A stretch of DNA of 64,000 bases, from contig CAKRNA010000003.1 in NCBI GenBank assembly GCA_934365195.1, positions 1 to 64,000 on the forward strand, in the 5' to 3' direction. Position numbers and translations under genes: made by a program. The notes under the pieces are model-generated. The model saw nothing but the letters and a program-made list of their open reading frames with translations. It ran no database searches and was not told where the DNA came from. Below are positions 17,731 to 26,550 of this stretch, piece after piece (the first letter of the stretch is position 1; each line of letters begins with the position of its first letter). The stretch is from an uncultured Clostridia bacterium (lineage in GTDB: Bacteria; Bacillota; Clostridia; Christensenellales; CAAEEZ01).

Positions 17731-17911
17731 ACGGCCCCACTGCGCAAGGGGGCTGCCAGCAACGGCTGGCTGGGGGATTGTCTTACTATACAATGATTTA
17801 TTTTATTTTTTAGTTTCCTATTTACTTTATCCAAACTAATATAAAAAACACTATTCCCTTTTCACAATCCCTCCGACGCTTTGAGCCACCTCCCTTTGCA
17901 CAAGGGAGGCT
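17731..17911 (+). repeat. Palindrome-ended intergenic repeat, copy D
   Basis: About 181 bp, the closest relative of copy A: same left end, TACTATACAATGATTTAT stretch, ACAATCCCTCCG and terminal CCTCCCTTTGC...GGGAGGCTT. Same orientation as the other three. Confidence 0.8.
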
Positions 17912-17916
17912 TATAA

Positions 17917-17946
17917 GAAAAAAGGAAGGCAACTAATCGCCTTCCT
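17917..17946 (-). terminator. Terminator of the lemA-DUF2207 operon
   Basis: AGGAAGGC pairs with GCCTTCCT (17923-17930 with 17939-17946), loop of 8, followed on the minus strand by TTTTTT. Confidence 0.8.
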
Positions 17947-18019
17947 AATAAACGTTATAAACTATGTGTTTTATTTAATTACAGTATATGTATTTTATCT
18001 TATTCCTGTATTTTGCGGT

Positions 18020-19921
18020 TTACCAACTTCCGCCGCCGCCTCCACCGAAGCCGCCGCCTCCTCTAAATCCGCCACCTGACGAGCCGCCACCAAACTTGCC
18101 CACCATAGAACTTGCGGTTTTTGCCGCCGCTTGTACTATTTGCATATTTACTTGGCTGGTAATCGCCTTTGCAATTCTAGTATAGACGTATAGGTCGATA
18201 AGGTCTACGCCGCCCGTTGAGTTAATCCAACTAGGTGCGCTCATAGGTATTCCCTTGAATTTATCTTCTAGTACGTCGGATACGCCAAGAACGTTTGCGT
18301 AAGGAAGAATTTTGTAAAAATACTCCGGATCCTCGTTCACAAGTTGTTCCAGTTTATCCTTTTCCGCAACCTCGATAAAGTTTCTAAAGCCCATAATTTC
18401 GCCAAGAAGTTCGTTGTACTGCTCGCTACGTTTGTGGATATAAGGTGAAATCCAGCAAGTAAGCACCGGGCAAATCATCATAGCAAAGCCCTCGATATAG
18501 GTTTGGTACTGAGTTAGTTTGATAATCTCCATACCAACCAAAGCAACCACTACGCCAACAGCCCCGTATCCAACAAAATTCAACGTCTTTTTAGAAGAGG
18601 ATAGTTTTGGCAGTTTGTTCATCACTCTGTAACCTAGCCAGTAGTAGCCGCCTACGATTGCCACGATTAGAATGCTCCATACAGACACGTTAAAGTCCAC
18701 AATTTTGTACTTAATCACGTCCATAAGCGTGCTGATTATTAGCACAAACGCCATAGATATTGCGGCAAACACGTAACTAAAAATTTTGCTCAGCCTTGTG
18801 TAACGCATACCGCTGTACTCTTGTGCCACGTTCTTTTTGGCTTTTGTCATAGTGTTTGCAAAACTTTCGCCAAGGTCTTTGATATTGACAAAGTCAGCCC
18901 CTCTAAATAGTGCGTTAAACACGGTGTGCTCGTAATATTTACACTTTTCAGGTAGTTCGCCACGCTTTCTTAGTAGCACCTTTTTGCCACTACTTTGTAT
19001 CTCGATTACGCCAAGCGACGCCCAGTAGAATATAAGGCTGGTCATGTCGGTGTTCTCCACCTTGCCGTCGATTAGGTATCCCATATCGCAAGGCGGCATA
19101 TTATGAGGCGGGTCAAACCTAACCACTTCCACCACCTTGTCGTCTCTACCCCAAGCAACCAGCATAATAATCGCAACCACAAGAACTAGCGCCCCTGCCA
19201 AGAATATGTACAGCGCATCAAGGTCCACCACGTTTTTTAGCGTTCCCTTTGGAAAATCTATCCTTACCGATACGCCGTTAAAACTTGAAAGCGGATAGCC
19301 GTTTGACGTAATAAGCAACTTATTGCCATCAACTACCACATTAGCATAGTTATTAGTGTCTGTCCCAACAGCGCCGCTCACCACCCAAATACCGTTATTT
19401 TCGGCGGTTGGCATCGTCAAGGTGACGTTAAAACTCTTGATTACGGTGTCGAACCCAAAAGGCACGACGTTGTAAAGCAAACTATCCTTGCTTTCCTTGT
19501 ATTTTGGCATTGTTACGTTATATGTAATGGTGTAAGTTTTGGTCGTTCCTTCGTATACGATTTCGTCCTTATCACCTATAACAAGGCGCAAATAATTGCT
19601 CCCTTTTTTAAGTGAAAAAGGAGCGCCCTCAACGTTCAGGTTGGAGTAATCCTCCCCCGACGCCATAGTTAAATCTCTGTAAATTCCGTGTGTGTTTGCC
19701 GAGTAGTACACCGTTATCGTTTCGGTAACCTTTGCAAGCCTACCCTTAGAGCAGTCGATATTTGCCGAAAAATTCGTAATTTCATAACCGCTTGTCGAGG
19801 TAGCAGTAGCGCTTTCGCCATAAGCGACTTTATCGCTAGGTAATACAACCAGCAATAAAGCCACTAATAAAAACATGGCCACCAAAACCAGCAAACACCG
19901 TTTTTGGTATTTATTCGTCAT
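18020..19921 (-). CDS. DUF2207-family membrane protein with a glycine-rich tail
   Basis: The protein has 633 residues. A signal peptide (about 9-33) precedes an extracellular beta domain (about 45-225) of the DUF2207 type (GIYRDLTM, YTITYNVTMPKYKES, VPFGFDTVIKSFNVTLTMP). A membrane helix lies at about 236-258, followed by a cytoplasmic region with WASLGVIEIQSSGKKVLLRK, two further pairs of membrane helices (about 375-425 and 450-490), and a C-terminus of glycine and serine repeats ending GGGGGGSW. This layout, including the glycine-rich tail, is characteristic of DUF2207/YtvB-like proteins found beside LemA. It starts 2 bp after lemA with no strong ribosome site, so translation is coupled. 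The molecular function is unknown. Confidence 0.88.
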   Translation of the reverse strand: MTNKYQKRCLLVLVAMFLLVALLLVVLPSDKVAYGESATATSTSGYEITNFSANIDCSKGRLAKVTETITVYYSANTHGIYRDLTMASGEDYSNLNVEGAPFSLKKGSNYLRLVIGDKDEIVYEGTTKTYTITYNVTMPKYKESKDSLLYNVVPFGFDTVIKSFNVTLTMPTAENNGIWVVSGAVGTDTNNYANVVVDGNKLLITSNGYPLSSFNGVSVRIDFPKGTLKNVVDLDALYIFLAGALVLVVAIIMLVAWGRDDKVVEVVRFDPPHNMPPCDMGYLIDGKVENTDMTSLIFYWASLGVIEIQSSGKKVLLRKRGELPEKCKYYEHTVFNALFRGADFVNIKDLGESFANTMTKAKKNVAQEYSGMRYTRLSKIFSYVFAAISMAFVLIISTLMDVIKYKIVDFNVSVWSILIVAIVGGYYWLGYRVMNKLPKLSSSKKTLNFVGYGAVGVVVALVGMEIIKLTQYQTYIEGFAMMICPVLTCWISPYIHKRSEQYNELLGEIMGFRNFIEVAEKDKLEQLVNEDPEYFYKILPYANVLGVSDVLEDKFKGIPMSAPSWINSTGGVDLIDLYVYTRIAKAITSQVNMQIVQAAAKTASSMVGKFGGGSSGGGFRGGGGFGGGGGGSW

Positions 19922-19923
19922 TT

Positions 19924-20496
19924 TTAGAATTGAACTTTTACGTTTTCTCTTGATTGTTCGTCAACTTCGAAGAACGCTTTCTTCTCAAGTTTCATCATGT
20001 TAGCAATGATATTTGCAGGGAATAGTCTAATGCCGGTATTGAAGTTTTTAACGTTGCCGTTATAGTATTTTCTAGCATTAGCAATATCAGCCTCAATGCC
20101 TTGAATTTGCGATTGCAAGTTGATAAATTGAACGTCAGCCTTTAAGTTAGGATAGTTCTCGGTTAGCATCATTAACTTGCTTAAAGCGTTAGTAAGTTCG
20201 CCCTCTGCTTTAACTTTTGCGTTGATATCGTTAGTGTTAGTAGCACTTCTTGCAGCGATAACGTTTGTTAGCGTTTCGTTTTCGTGCTTTACGTAACCCT
20301 TTACGCACTCAACAAGGTTAGGAATCATATCGTATCTTTTCTTTAGATACACGTCCATAGTAGAGAAAGACTCGTCTACCTTTACTTCCATTGTAACGAA
20401 TTTGTTTCTTGTAGCGATAGCCCAAGCGATTATACCAACGATAATAAGCACAAGCACAACTGCTACGACAATTCCAACTATTGCACCAACTGGCAT
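19924..20496 (-). CDS. lemA: LemA family protein
   Basis: The protein has 190 residues when started at the ATG at 20496, which is preceded by GGAGGAC; a TTG five codons upstream would place that ribosome site inside the gene. One N-terminal membrane helix (about 4-26) is followed by the helical LemA domain with its typical phrases: KRYDMIPNLVECVKGYVKHE, AARSATN, LTNALSKLMMLTENYPNLKA, and ARKYYNGNVKNFNTGIRLFP. LemA proteins are membrane-anchored helical bundles of unknown biochemical role, often encoded beside DUF2207 or TPM proteins, as here. Confidence 0.95.
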   Translation of the reverse strand: MPVGAIVGIVVAVVLVLIIVGIIAWAIATRNKFVTMEVKVDESFSTMDVYLKKRYDMIPNLVECVKGYVKHENETLTNVIAARSATNTNDINAKVKAEGELTNALSKLMMLTENYPNLKADVQFINLQSQIQGIEADIANARKYYNGNVKNFNTGIRLFPANIIANMMKLEKKAFFEVDEQSRENVKVQF

Positions 20497-20717
20497 GTTT
20501 TTGTCCTCCAAAAATGAATATTTTTCTACTTAAATTATACAATACTTTTTGCAACTATATATATTAAGTTTGCAAAAAAAAATTTATTTTTTGTGTAATT
20601 ATTCCCATTTTGTCGGCTAGTTTGCTTTTTTTAATCTTAAAAACCGCTATTTTTACCACTAAAACGCTCAAAACCACAAAATTTACTGCCTACAATATAT
20701 ATTTATAATTCCTAAAA

Positions 20718-20740
20718 TTTGTTTTTATTTTCATTATTGA
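20718..20740 (+). repeat. 23-bp element upstream of a promoter, copy 1 (identical to 21431-21453)
   Basis: A T-rich 23-bp sequence ending in TTGA, the start of the -35 box, occurs identically in front of the next plus-strand promoter. It could be an UP-like or regulator-binding element. Confidence 0.8.
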
Positions 20741-20765
20741 TAAATTCAATATTATATGTTATTAT
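20737..20765 (+). promoter_or_regulatory. Predicted promoter of the zinc-ribbon membrane protein
   Basis: TTGATA (20737-20742), a 17-bp spacer and TATTAT (20760-20765), 21 bp before the start codon. Confidence 0.55.
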
Positions 20766-20786
20766 TAAGAAAAAGGAAACTATATT

Positions 20787-21371
20787 ATGGAAAATAAAAC
20801 GGCTGAACAAAATTCCAACTTTATTCCTCACATTTGTGAAAAATGCGAAACAGAATATTTAGGAAATTTTTGTCCTAATTGTGGTAATCCACGTAATAAG
20901 CCACCATCTACCAGCGACCATTCCAGTGATCCTACATTATTAAATGATAATAATCAAGTTGCTGAAAAAAACTCGCATTTTTTCTTGAAATTTGTATTAT
21001 TCCTTTTATCTATAGCATTATTAGGCTTCATTATATATGCGATTTCTTTAAGCATTTATTCCTCTAATTCCGACGCAAACAAATCGAACGGTAATATATC
21101 CCCAACATTAACTATTAAATCTGCCCCAACTGTAGAGGCAAACGAATCTTTGGCGGACATAGTTTTTAATGTATCTTGTCCTAATCATAATTATAGATAT
21201 GTAATAATCGAATTTACACTACTTGACAAAAACGGAGACGCAATAGTATCAAGAACCTTGCGAAAAGACGACTTAAAAAAAGGTGGCTCGTATCAATTAA
21301 AATACACTCCTTCTTTTCAAGAGATATTTGCCACTCGAAGTATGCAGTACCGTATTAAAGATTACAAATAA
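20787..21371 (+). CDS. Zinc-ribbon membrane protein of unknown function
   Basis: The protein has 194 residues. Near the N-terminus is a four-cysteine zinc ribbon (ICEKCETEYLGNFCPNCGNP), then a polar linker, one membrane helix (about 67-92), a Ser/Asn-rich segment and a C-terminal beta domain (about 110-194: FNVSCPNHNYRYVIIEFTLLDKNG). The topology predicts the ribbon inside and the beta domain outside. Proteins with this layout are common in Bacillota, but I cannot assign a function. It is a single-gene unit with its own promoter and terminator. The start follows AAAGGA. Confidence 0.8.
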   Translation: MENKTAEQNSNFIPHICEKCETEYLGNFCPNCGNPRNKPPSTSDHSSDPTLLNDNNQVAEKNSHFFLKFVLFLLSIALLGFIIYAISLSIYSSNSDANKSNGNISPTLTIKSAPTVEANESLADIVFNVSCPNHNYRYVIIEFTLLDKNGDAIVSRTLRKDDLKKGGSYQLKYTPSFQEIFATRSMQYRIKDYK

Positions 21372-21382
21372 TTTTTACAAAT

Positions 21383-21415
21383 AAAAAGGTAGAGGCGTCG
21401 CACTCTACTTTTTTT
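21383..21415 (+). terminator. Terminator of the zinc-ribbon protein gene
   Basis: GTAGAG pairs with CTCTAC around GCGTCGCA, extended by A-T pairs, and followed by seven T. Confidence 0.85.
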
Positions 21416-21430
21416 ATGAAAAACATATTA

Positions 21431-21453
21431 TTTGTTTTTATTTTCATTATTGA
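21431..21453 (+). repeat. 23-bp element upstream of a promoter, copy 2 (identical to 20718-20740)
   Basis: Identical over 23 bp to the sequence in front of the previous gene, again ending in the -35 box, here of the MFS transporter promoter. Confidence 0.8.
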
Positions 21454-21478
21454 CATGCAATTTTTCGAGCGGTAAAAT
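21450..21478 (+). promoter_or_regulatory. Predicted promoter of the MFS transporter
   Basis: TTGACA (21450-21455), a 17-bp spacer and TAAAAT (21473-21478), 20 bp before the ATG; GGCGGAGG forms the ribosome site. Confidence 0.75.
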
Positions 21479-21498
21479 AAAGGCGGAGGAAAAAAATC

Positions 21499-22956
21499 AT
21501 GAGTAAAAAATCGGGCGGCAAATCCACCTCTACTCCACTTGGGAAAAAGGTTTGGGCAAGCGCTATTATTTTTGGACTAATAGGTCAAATCGCTTGGGTT
21601 GTGGAAAATATGTTTTTCGCAAAATTCGGGCAAGATTTATTTGATACAAGCGGAGAATTATATTACACCGTTACAACGCTTATGGTTGTGCTTTCGGCAA
21701 TCACGGCAACCGTTACCACAATATTTGCAGGAGGGCTTGTGGATAAACTGGGCAAGCGTAAGCCCTTTATCACAATAGGCTATATTTTTTGGGGTATTAC
21801 CATTATGCTGTTTGCCGCAATTCCCATCAACAGCAAGGCTGATGCGTGGGGAATTATCACCGCTCTTGTCGTACTGGACTGCGTGATGACTTTCTGTGGC
21901 TCAACCGCTAACGACGCTGCGTTCAACGCTTGGATTACCGACGTAACCGACGTTACAAACCGTGGCAAAGTGAACGCATCGCTAAATATTTTGCCTGTAA
22001 TTGCCACCGTGCTTGTGTTTGGAATAGGTATGTTCACCTACGACAGCGGCTCTATCGTAAACGGCGTAAAAGTCTCCATTTTTGACAGAAACCCTATGAT
22101 GATAAAAAGTTTCTTTATCATAATCGGCGTTCTTCCTATCCTTGGCGGGCTTTTATCCACGTTCTTACTAAAAGACTCGCCTAGCATTGTAAAAGGTCAA
22201 AACAAACATTACCTAAAAAACACCTTCTACGGCTTTAAACCGGAGGTAGTTAAAAGCAACAAAATGCTGTACGTAACGCTAATCACCTTGTGTTTACTAG
22301 GCATAGCGCAACAAACTTTCCTATCCTACCTAATGAATTTTATCGAAAAAACGCTGGGAATAAACGACTACATTATTCCGCTTGCGGTTATCATTTTACT
22401 AGGCGCAATTATGACGGGCGTTATCGGTGCAATATTTGACAAGGTGGGCAGAAAGCATTTTTACATGCCGCTTCTTATCACCGTTGTGGTTGGCGCAATC
22501 GTGGTTTACTGCATGAAATTTATGCCAAAATCCGCCTACCTACCCGTGCTGATTATCGCAGGAGTAGTGCTTCTTGGCGCAATGCTTACCCTTTCTAGCG
22601 CACTACAATCCTCTTTCCAAGACTACATACCAAAAGGCTGCGAAGGAAGATTTCAAGGCGTGAGAATGTGCTTTACCGTGCTAATTCCTATGGGGCTAGG
22701 TATCGGAATTGCCCAAGCGGTTGGTATGAACTCGCACACCTCTGAAGAGGCGGCTCAAGTATCGCCACCGTTCGAACTTTTCTTAGCGGCGGCAATTATC
22801 GTTGCAGTTGCGGTTATCCCTATGATTTTCGTAATTAAGGACGCTGATAGGCTACGCTCCTCTCTTCTTGCTAGCAAAAACAACGAAGAATTAGCCTGCG
22901 AGCCAGCCGAGAATATCAACGCTATCGATAACGAAACGGGCAGTCAAAACGACTGA
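21499..22956 (+). CDS. Major facilitator superfamily transporter, sugar-type (MFS_2-like)
   Basis: The protein has 485 residues with about 12 predicted membrane helices. The loop after helix 2 reads AGGLVDKLGKRKPFITIGY, the MFS signature, and its counterpart in the second half is GAIFDKVGRKHFYMP. The general pattern, with an N-terminal FGLIGQIAWVVENMFF helix and Asn/Asp-rich helix 4-5 loop (TANDAAFNAWITDVT), resembles the sugar cation-symporter branch. It faces the beta-galactosidase gene convergently, so transport of a galactoside is plausible but not shown. Both ends of the protein are polar and cytoplasmic. It is expressed from its own promoter. Confidence 0.85.
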   Translation: MSKKSGGKSTSTPLGKKVWASAIIFGLIGQIAWVVENMFFAKFGQDLFDTSGELYYTVTTLMVVLSAITATVTTIFAGGLVDKLGKRKPFITIGYIFWGITIMLFAAIPINSKADAWGIITALVVLDCVMTFCGSTANDAAFNAWITDVTDVTNRGKVNASLNILPVIATVLVFGIGMFTYDSGSIVNGVKVSIFDRNPMMIKSFFIIIGVLPILGGLLSTFLLKDSPSIVKGQNKHYLKNTFYGFKPEVVKSNKMLYVTLITLCLLGIAQQTFLSYLMNFIEKTLGINDYIIPLAVIILLGAIMTGVIGAIFDKVGRKHFYMPLLITVVVGAIVVYCMKFMPKSAYLPVLIIAGVVLLGAMLTLSSALQSSFQDYIPKGCEGRFQGVRMCFTVLIPMGLGIGIAQAVGMNSHTSEEAAQVSPPFELFLAAAIIVAVAVIPMIFVIKDADRLRSSLLASKNNEELACEPAENINAIDNETGSQND

Positions 22957-23061
22957 TAACAGCATACTTACCTAAGGAATAGAAACGTAAAAACAATTAA
23001 AAAACGCTATTTAATGGCTACTAATCAGCCCGACAAGTATATGCTAAATATTGCTTTTATT

Positions 23062-23092
23062 AAACCGTTTAGTCCTTCTTTTAAAACGGTTT
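23062..23092. other. Inverted repeat downstream of the MFS gene
   Basis: AAACCGTTT (23062-23070) pairs with AAACGGTTT (23084-23092) around 13 nt. No T-run follows, so it is not a simple terminator. Confidence 0.6.
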
Positions 23093-23175
23093 GAACTAAT
23101 TATAAAAAAATGTAAAAGCAAAATTTTATGCAATGCTTATTAAATTTTAAATCGTAACTTAAATTAAGATAAAAC

Positions 23176-23206
23176 AAAAAAATGCGAAATTACTTCGCAT
23201 TTTTTT
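23176..23206. terminator. Bidirectional terminator between the MFS and beta-galactosidase genes
   Basis: AAAAAAATGCGAA pairs with TTCGCATTTTTTT around ATTAC, giving a T-run on both strands. It lies 24 bp past the beta-galactosidase stop and can also stop transcription from the MFS side. Confidence 0.9.
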
Positions 23207-23229
23207 ATACCTTATTAAATAGGCGCTGC

Positions 23230-26187
23230 CTATTTTTTGATAGGCTCTATCTCGAACTCATACCTTAGCGTGCAGCCAAAAGCAATTTGATACTCTTTAA
23301 GCGGTAATGGTCCGCAACTATTCGAGCCCGTGCCCCTTACAAAGCCGTCCACAGCCATAAACGTGGTGTTTTCGTCAGGAATATCCTCGATATGTTTTGC
23401 CTTTTTAAGCATTCCCAAAGTGAAGTGGTTTGCGTTAAAGTTAAAGCACTTATCCAAAGCATTTATCCTTAGACCTTTGCCCTCGTCGTTTGTAATTTCG
23501 GCGTATCTTACGTCACACCTATTGCCCGAGTCTTGCGGTTTGATGTACTTGTGCCCCATATTGCTTACCGTGTTTTCGTAAATTCCGATAGGTGCGTGCT
23601 CCTTAAAGTCGCAATAGTTTTCCTCTTTTCCTCGTCCGTAATATTTTACGTTTTCAAACTCTTTTGGCATCTCTAAATGAACGCCAAATCTTGGCAACTT
23701 GTCAAGTAGCGGACTAATCTTTTTTAGCACCGCCGTAATTTTTACCTTGCCCGACTTATCAAAGCGGTAAGTAACCACGCTTTTAGCAAGAACGATAATT
23801 CCAAAGGTAAATAGATAAGTAGTCCTTACCACTTTTTCGCCCTCTTCCGTTTTAATTTTGGTTGACACAAGTTTTGCTTTTGCTTTATCTAGCCCTATCG
23901 TTTTCCAGAATATCGCAATATTTTTGTCGTTATCAATCGTGCCTCTAAATATATGCGGTACAAAGCCATAACAAGCATCAATCGGGGTTTTATTCACGCA
24001 TTCTGCATCATAAACCTTGAAACTTGCTAGTCCGAACTTATCGAATACAGCAGTTACGTTATCGGTTCTCGCCACGATTTCGCCTTTCTCTTTGGTTATT
24101 TCCACGCCCTTAAAGTCGCAACTTTTAAAACGAATTTCCTCGCTAAGCACAATTTGTTCGGTGGCAACTTCCTCTTTCGTCGCCTTGCTAGTATAGATAA
24201 AGTTTACAAACAAATCACCACAATTTTGCTCGCCAAAGTCCACTTTTACCACTTTTTCCTCTTGTGGCAAAATCACCTCGCTAATTTCTCCTTTCTTAAC
24301 TTCCTTGCCGTCTGCAAGTACTACGTAGGTAATATTTAGATCGCTGCTATCTTTAAAATATCTCGTGTTTTTCAGTTTAAACTCGCCGCTACAATATTTT
24401 GCCCTAATCGGTCTGTAACACGCCTTCATTTCCAAAGCACCGCTCGACGGCTTGCGGTCGGGATAAAATAGTCCGTCCACGCAAAAGTTACCGTCGTGAA
24501 TAGGCTCGTTGTGGTCGCCGCCGTACGTCCATTTGTACTTTGCGTTTTCGTCGTAAACCGAATGGTCTGCAAACTCCCAAATACAGCCGCCCAAGAACTG
24601 CTTTGACTTGTAGAAAAGTTTTACGTAGTCCTCTAATCCACCGGGACCGTTACCCATAGCGTGCGCATATTCGCATTGAAAAAACGGCTTGCCCTTATAC
24701 TTATCCTCGCAAGTACCGTCCAAAATTTTCTCCATTAAGTCAAGGTGAGCGTACATTCTAGACACCACGTCGTAAGCCCAACGCTTGCTAAAAGTCACCC
24801 CTTCGTAATGCACGGGGATTTCAGGGTTGACCTTTTTTAAGTAGTCGTAGCACGCATCTTGACAAGCATATCCGCCCGCCTCGTTTCCAAGGCTCCACAT
24901 AGTTATAGACGGGTGATTTTTGTCCCTCTCGTACATTCTTTCCACCCTGTCTAAATAATGGCTTATCCAAGCCGTGTTATTGCTTAATGTGTTCGGTTTA
25001 AAGGTGGTGTAAGGCACAGCGTAAAAGCCGTGCGTTTCAATATCAGCCTCGTCGATTACGTACAAGCCGTACACGTCGCACATTGTCAAAAATGACGGAT
25101 CAGGCGGATAGTGAGAGGTACGAACGGCGTTACAGTTGTACTCTTTCATTATTTTCACGTCGTTTTCAAGGTCTTCTAGGCTTTCTGCGTAGCCTTTTAC
25201 AGGGTGCGTGTCGTGGTGGTTTACGCCAAGAATTTTGATTGCCTCGCCGTTAAACAAGAACACCTCGCCGTCAATTTTAATATCCTTAAAGCCAACGTAC
25301 GTGCGGATAAATTCCTGCCCTTTTCCGCTTACCGTTATCTTCACTTCGTATAGGTTAGGCGTTTCGCTAGTCCACTCCTTAACCTTTAAATTTTCAAGGG
25401 TGATTTCCTCTTTGTAGTCTATCTCGAATAATTCGCTTGTAATTTTTACCTTAGCGCCATCAAGACTACCCGTCAATTTAACGGTTAGGTTGTACGTGCC
25501 GTCCTCGTTCTTATTTGCCCTAAACATGTAGTCGTCCACGTGGTTTTCTGCTTGATTTATTATTAGTACGTCTCTAAAAATACCGTTCTCTCTAAACATA
25601 TCTTGGCATTCAAGGTACGTGCCGTTGCTCCATTTGTAGTTTACTACAAATATCTCGTTTTCGCCCTCAACCACAAAACCTGTCACGTCAAACTCCGCCG
25701 TATTATGCGAGCCCTCAGAATAGCCAACGTATTTTCCGTTCACGTACACGGCAATAGCCCCCGCCACGCCCAAAAAAGTAAGCACTTGACGGCTTACCTT
25801 AGATAAGTTCACCGTTTTTCTGTATATTCCAACCGCAACGTCAGTAGGGATATACGGCGGATTTTTCTTAAACGGATACCTAGTATTTATGTAAGCGATT
25901 TGGTCGTAGCCTTTTCTTTGCCACGTACTTGGCACGCTGATTTTATCAAACTGTTCGCTTTCCGTTTCAAACAAGTCGGGTACTTGGCTTAGTTTTTCGT
26001 AGTACTTAAAATCCCACTCACCGCTCAAAACCACCACTCTTGTAGAGTTATACCTCTCGCTAACGTAATCAGTTTTTTCTGCCTCTTCTTCGCTTTCAAA
26101 AGGCACAAAGTACGCCCTCGCTTTTAACTTATTCTCCTCAAAAACACCAAAGTCTCCGTGAATTTTTTTGTTAATCTCGTATTTCAT
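23230..26187 (-). CDS. lacZ: Beta-galactosidase, glycoside hydrolase family 2 (LacZ type)
   Basis: The protein has 985 residues, close to the 1,024 of E. coli LacZ, and no signal peptide, so it is cytoplasmic. The order of domains is the sugar-binding jelly roll (about 45-210: GEWDFKYY, SVPSTWQ, YVNGKYVGYSEGSH), an Ig-like domain, the TIM barrel with acid/base Glu436 (WSLGNEAGG) and nucleophile Glu506 (QCEYAHAMGNGPGG), and C-terminal beta domains including a small-chain region (about 700-985). It hydrolyses terminal beta-galactosides such as lactose or host/dietary oligosaccharides. The promoter overlaps a 19-bp perfect palindrome, which suggests local repression. The start follows GGGGAGAG. 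Confidence 0.96.
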   Translation of the reverse strand: MKYEINKKIHGDFGVFEENKLKARAYFVPFESEEEAEKTDYVSERYNSTRVVVLSGEWDFKYYEKLSQVPDLFETESEQFDKISVPSTWQRKGYDQIAYINTRYPFKKNPPYIPTDVAVGIYRKTVNLSKVSRQVLTFLGVAGAIAVYVNGKYVGYSEGSHNTAEFDVTGFVVEGENEIFVVNYKWSNGTYLECQDMFRENGIFRDVLIINQAENHVDDYMFRANKNEDGTYNLTVKLTGSLDGAKVKITSELFEIDYKEEITLENLKVKEWTSETPNLYEVKITVSGKGQEFIRTYVGFKDIKIDGEVFLFNGEAIKILGVNHHDTHPVKGYAESLEDLENDVKIMKEYNCNAVRTSHYPPDPSFLTMCDVYGLYVIDEADIETHGFYAVPYTTFKPNTLSNNTAWISHYLDRVERMYERDKNHPSITMWSLGNEAGGYACQDACYDYLKKVNPEIPVHYEGVTFSKRWAYDVVSRMYAHLDLMEKILDGTCEDKYKGKPFFQCEYAHAMGNGPGGLEDYVKLFYKSKQFLGGCIWEFADHSVYDENAKYKWTYGGDHNEPIHDGNFCVDGLFYPDRKPSSGALEMKACYRPIRAKYCSGEFKLKNTRYFKDSSDLNITYVVLADGKEVKKGEISEVILPQEEKVVKVDFGEQNCGDLFVNFIYTSKATKEEVATEQIVLSEEIRFKSCDFKGVEITKEKGEIVARTDNVTAVFDKFGLASFKVYDAECVNKTPIDACYGFVPHIFRGTIDNDKNIAIFWKTIGLDKAKAKLVSTKIKTEEGEKVVRTTYLFTFGIIVLAKSVVTYRFDKSGKVKITAVLKKISPLLDKLPRFGVHLEMPKEFENVKYYGRGKEENYCDFKEHAPIGIYENTVSNMGHKYIKPQDSGNRCDVRYAEITNDEGKGLRINALDKCFNFNANHFTLGMLKKAKHIEDIPDENTTFMAVDGFVRGTGSNSCGPLPLKEYQIAFGCTLRYEFEIEPIKK

Positions 26188-26257
26188 CTTACTCTCCCCA
26201 ACGTTTTCTGTAAAAACTTATAATTTTAATAAAAAATTCTTTATTTATCTAAAAAGC

Positions 26258-26276
26258 ATAATTATTAAATAATTAT
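26258..26276. promoter_or_regulatory. 19-bp perfect palindrome over the beta-galactosidase -10 region
   Basis: Two 9-base arms (ATAATTATT and its complement) flank a central A, and the sequence overlaps the TATAAT box. It is a candidate repressor operator. It consists only of A and T in an AT-rich region, so chance is possible. Confidence 0.45.
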
Positions 26277-26301
26277 ACCTCCTATATACGTAGTTTACCA
26301 A
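26272..26301 (-). promoter_or_regulatory. Predicted promoter of the beta-galactosidase gene
   Basis: TTGGTA (26296-26301), an 18-bp spacer and TATAAT (26272-26277), about 85 bp upstream of the ATG. Confidence 0.55.
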
Positions 26302-26445
26302 CATTTTGCGAATTGTTCAATACTTCACCAAAATATTTACGAAAAAAGTTTAACCAAAACCAAGCAACTCCCTCCATTTTCTTTGCGTTACGCTTTGTAA
26401 ATTCTAAGATAATGAAACCGTAAAGAAGACAGCGTTTGAAAGCAA

Positions 26446-26472
26446 AAAGCCGAACGCTAGTCGTTCGGCTTT
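26446..26472 (-). terminator. Terminator of the second sigma/RsgI operon
   Basis: AAAGCCGAACG pairs perfectly with CGTTCGGCTTT around 5 nt, followed on the minus strand by TT and GC-poor sequence. Confidence 0.85.
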
Positions 26473-26550
26473 GTGATTGACCTTGTCTTTTTGTTTAAAA
26501 TTTATTTAAGATTATGTTCTATTTTACTATATTTTTTTGGAGATTTTAGT

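Larger units (their letters stand above)
17077..18019. other. Non-coding region with two repeat elements and a hexamer tract
   Basis: There is no convincing gene. The stretch holds repeat copies C and D, a fragment resembling the repeat's right end near 17495, a (CTCTTC) tract at 17665-17707 and the terminator of the lemA operon. Short frames across it are low-complexity and lack ribosome-binding sites. Confidence 0.8.
26188..26550. other. Intergenic region with the beta-galactosidase promoter and a terminator
   Basis: No gene is seen. It contains the lacZ promoter and palindrome (26258-26301) and the terminator of the sigma/RsgI operon (26446-26472). Confidence 0.8.

Noticed and set aside
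17571..17813. Short plus-strand frame with a PLPLPLPL run
   Set aside because: It reads through the CTCTTC tract and repeat copy D; no ribosome site and no plausible protein.
20497..20717. Riboswitch or small RNA upstream of lemA
   Set aside because: The sequence is AT-rich and I found no conserved aptamer blocks or stable hairpin; nothing certain is present.
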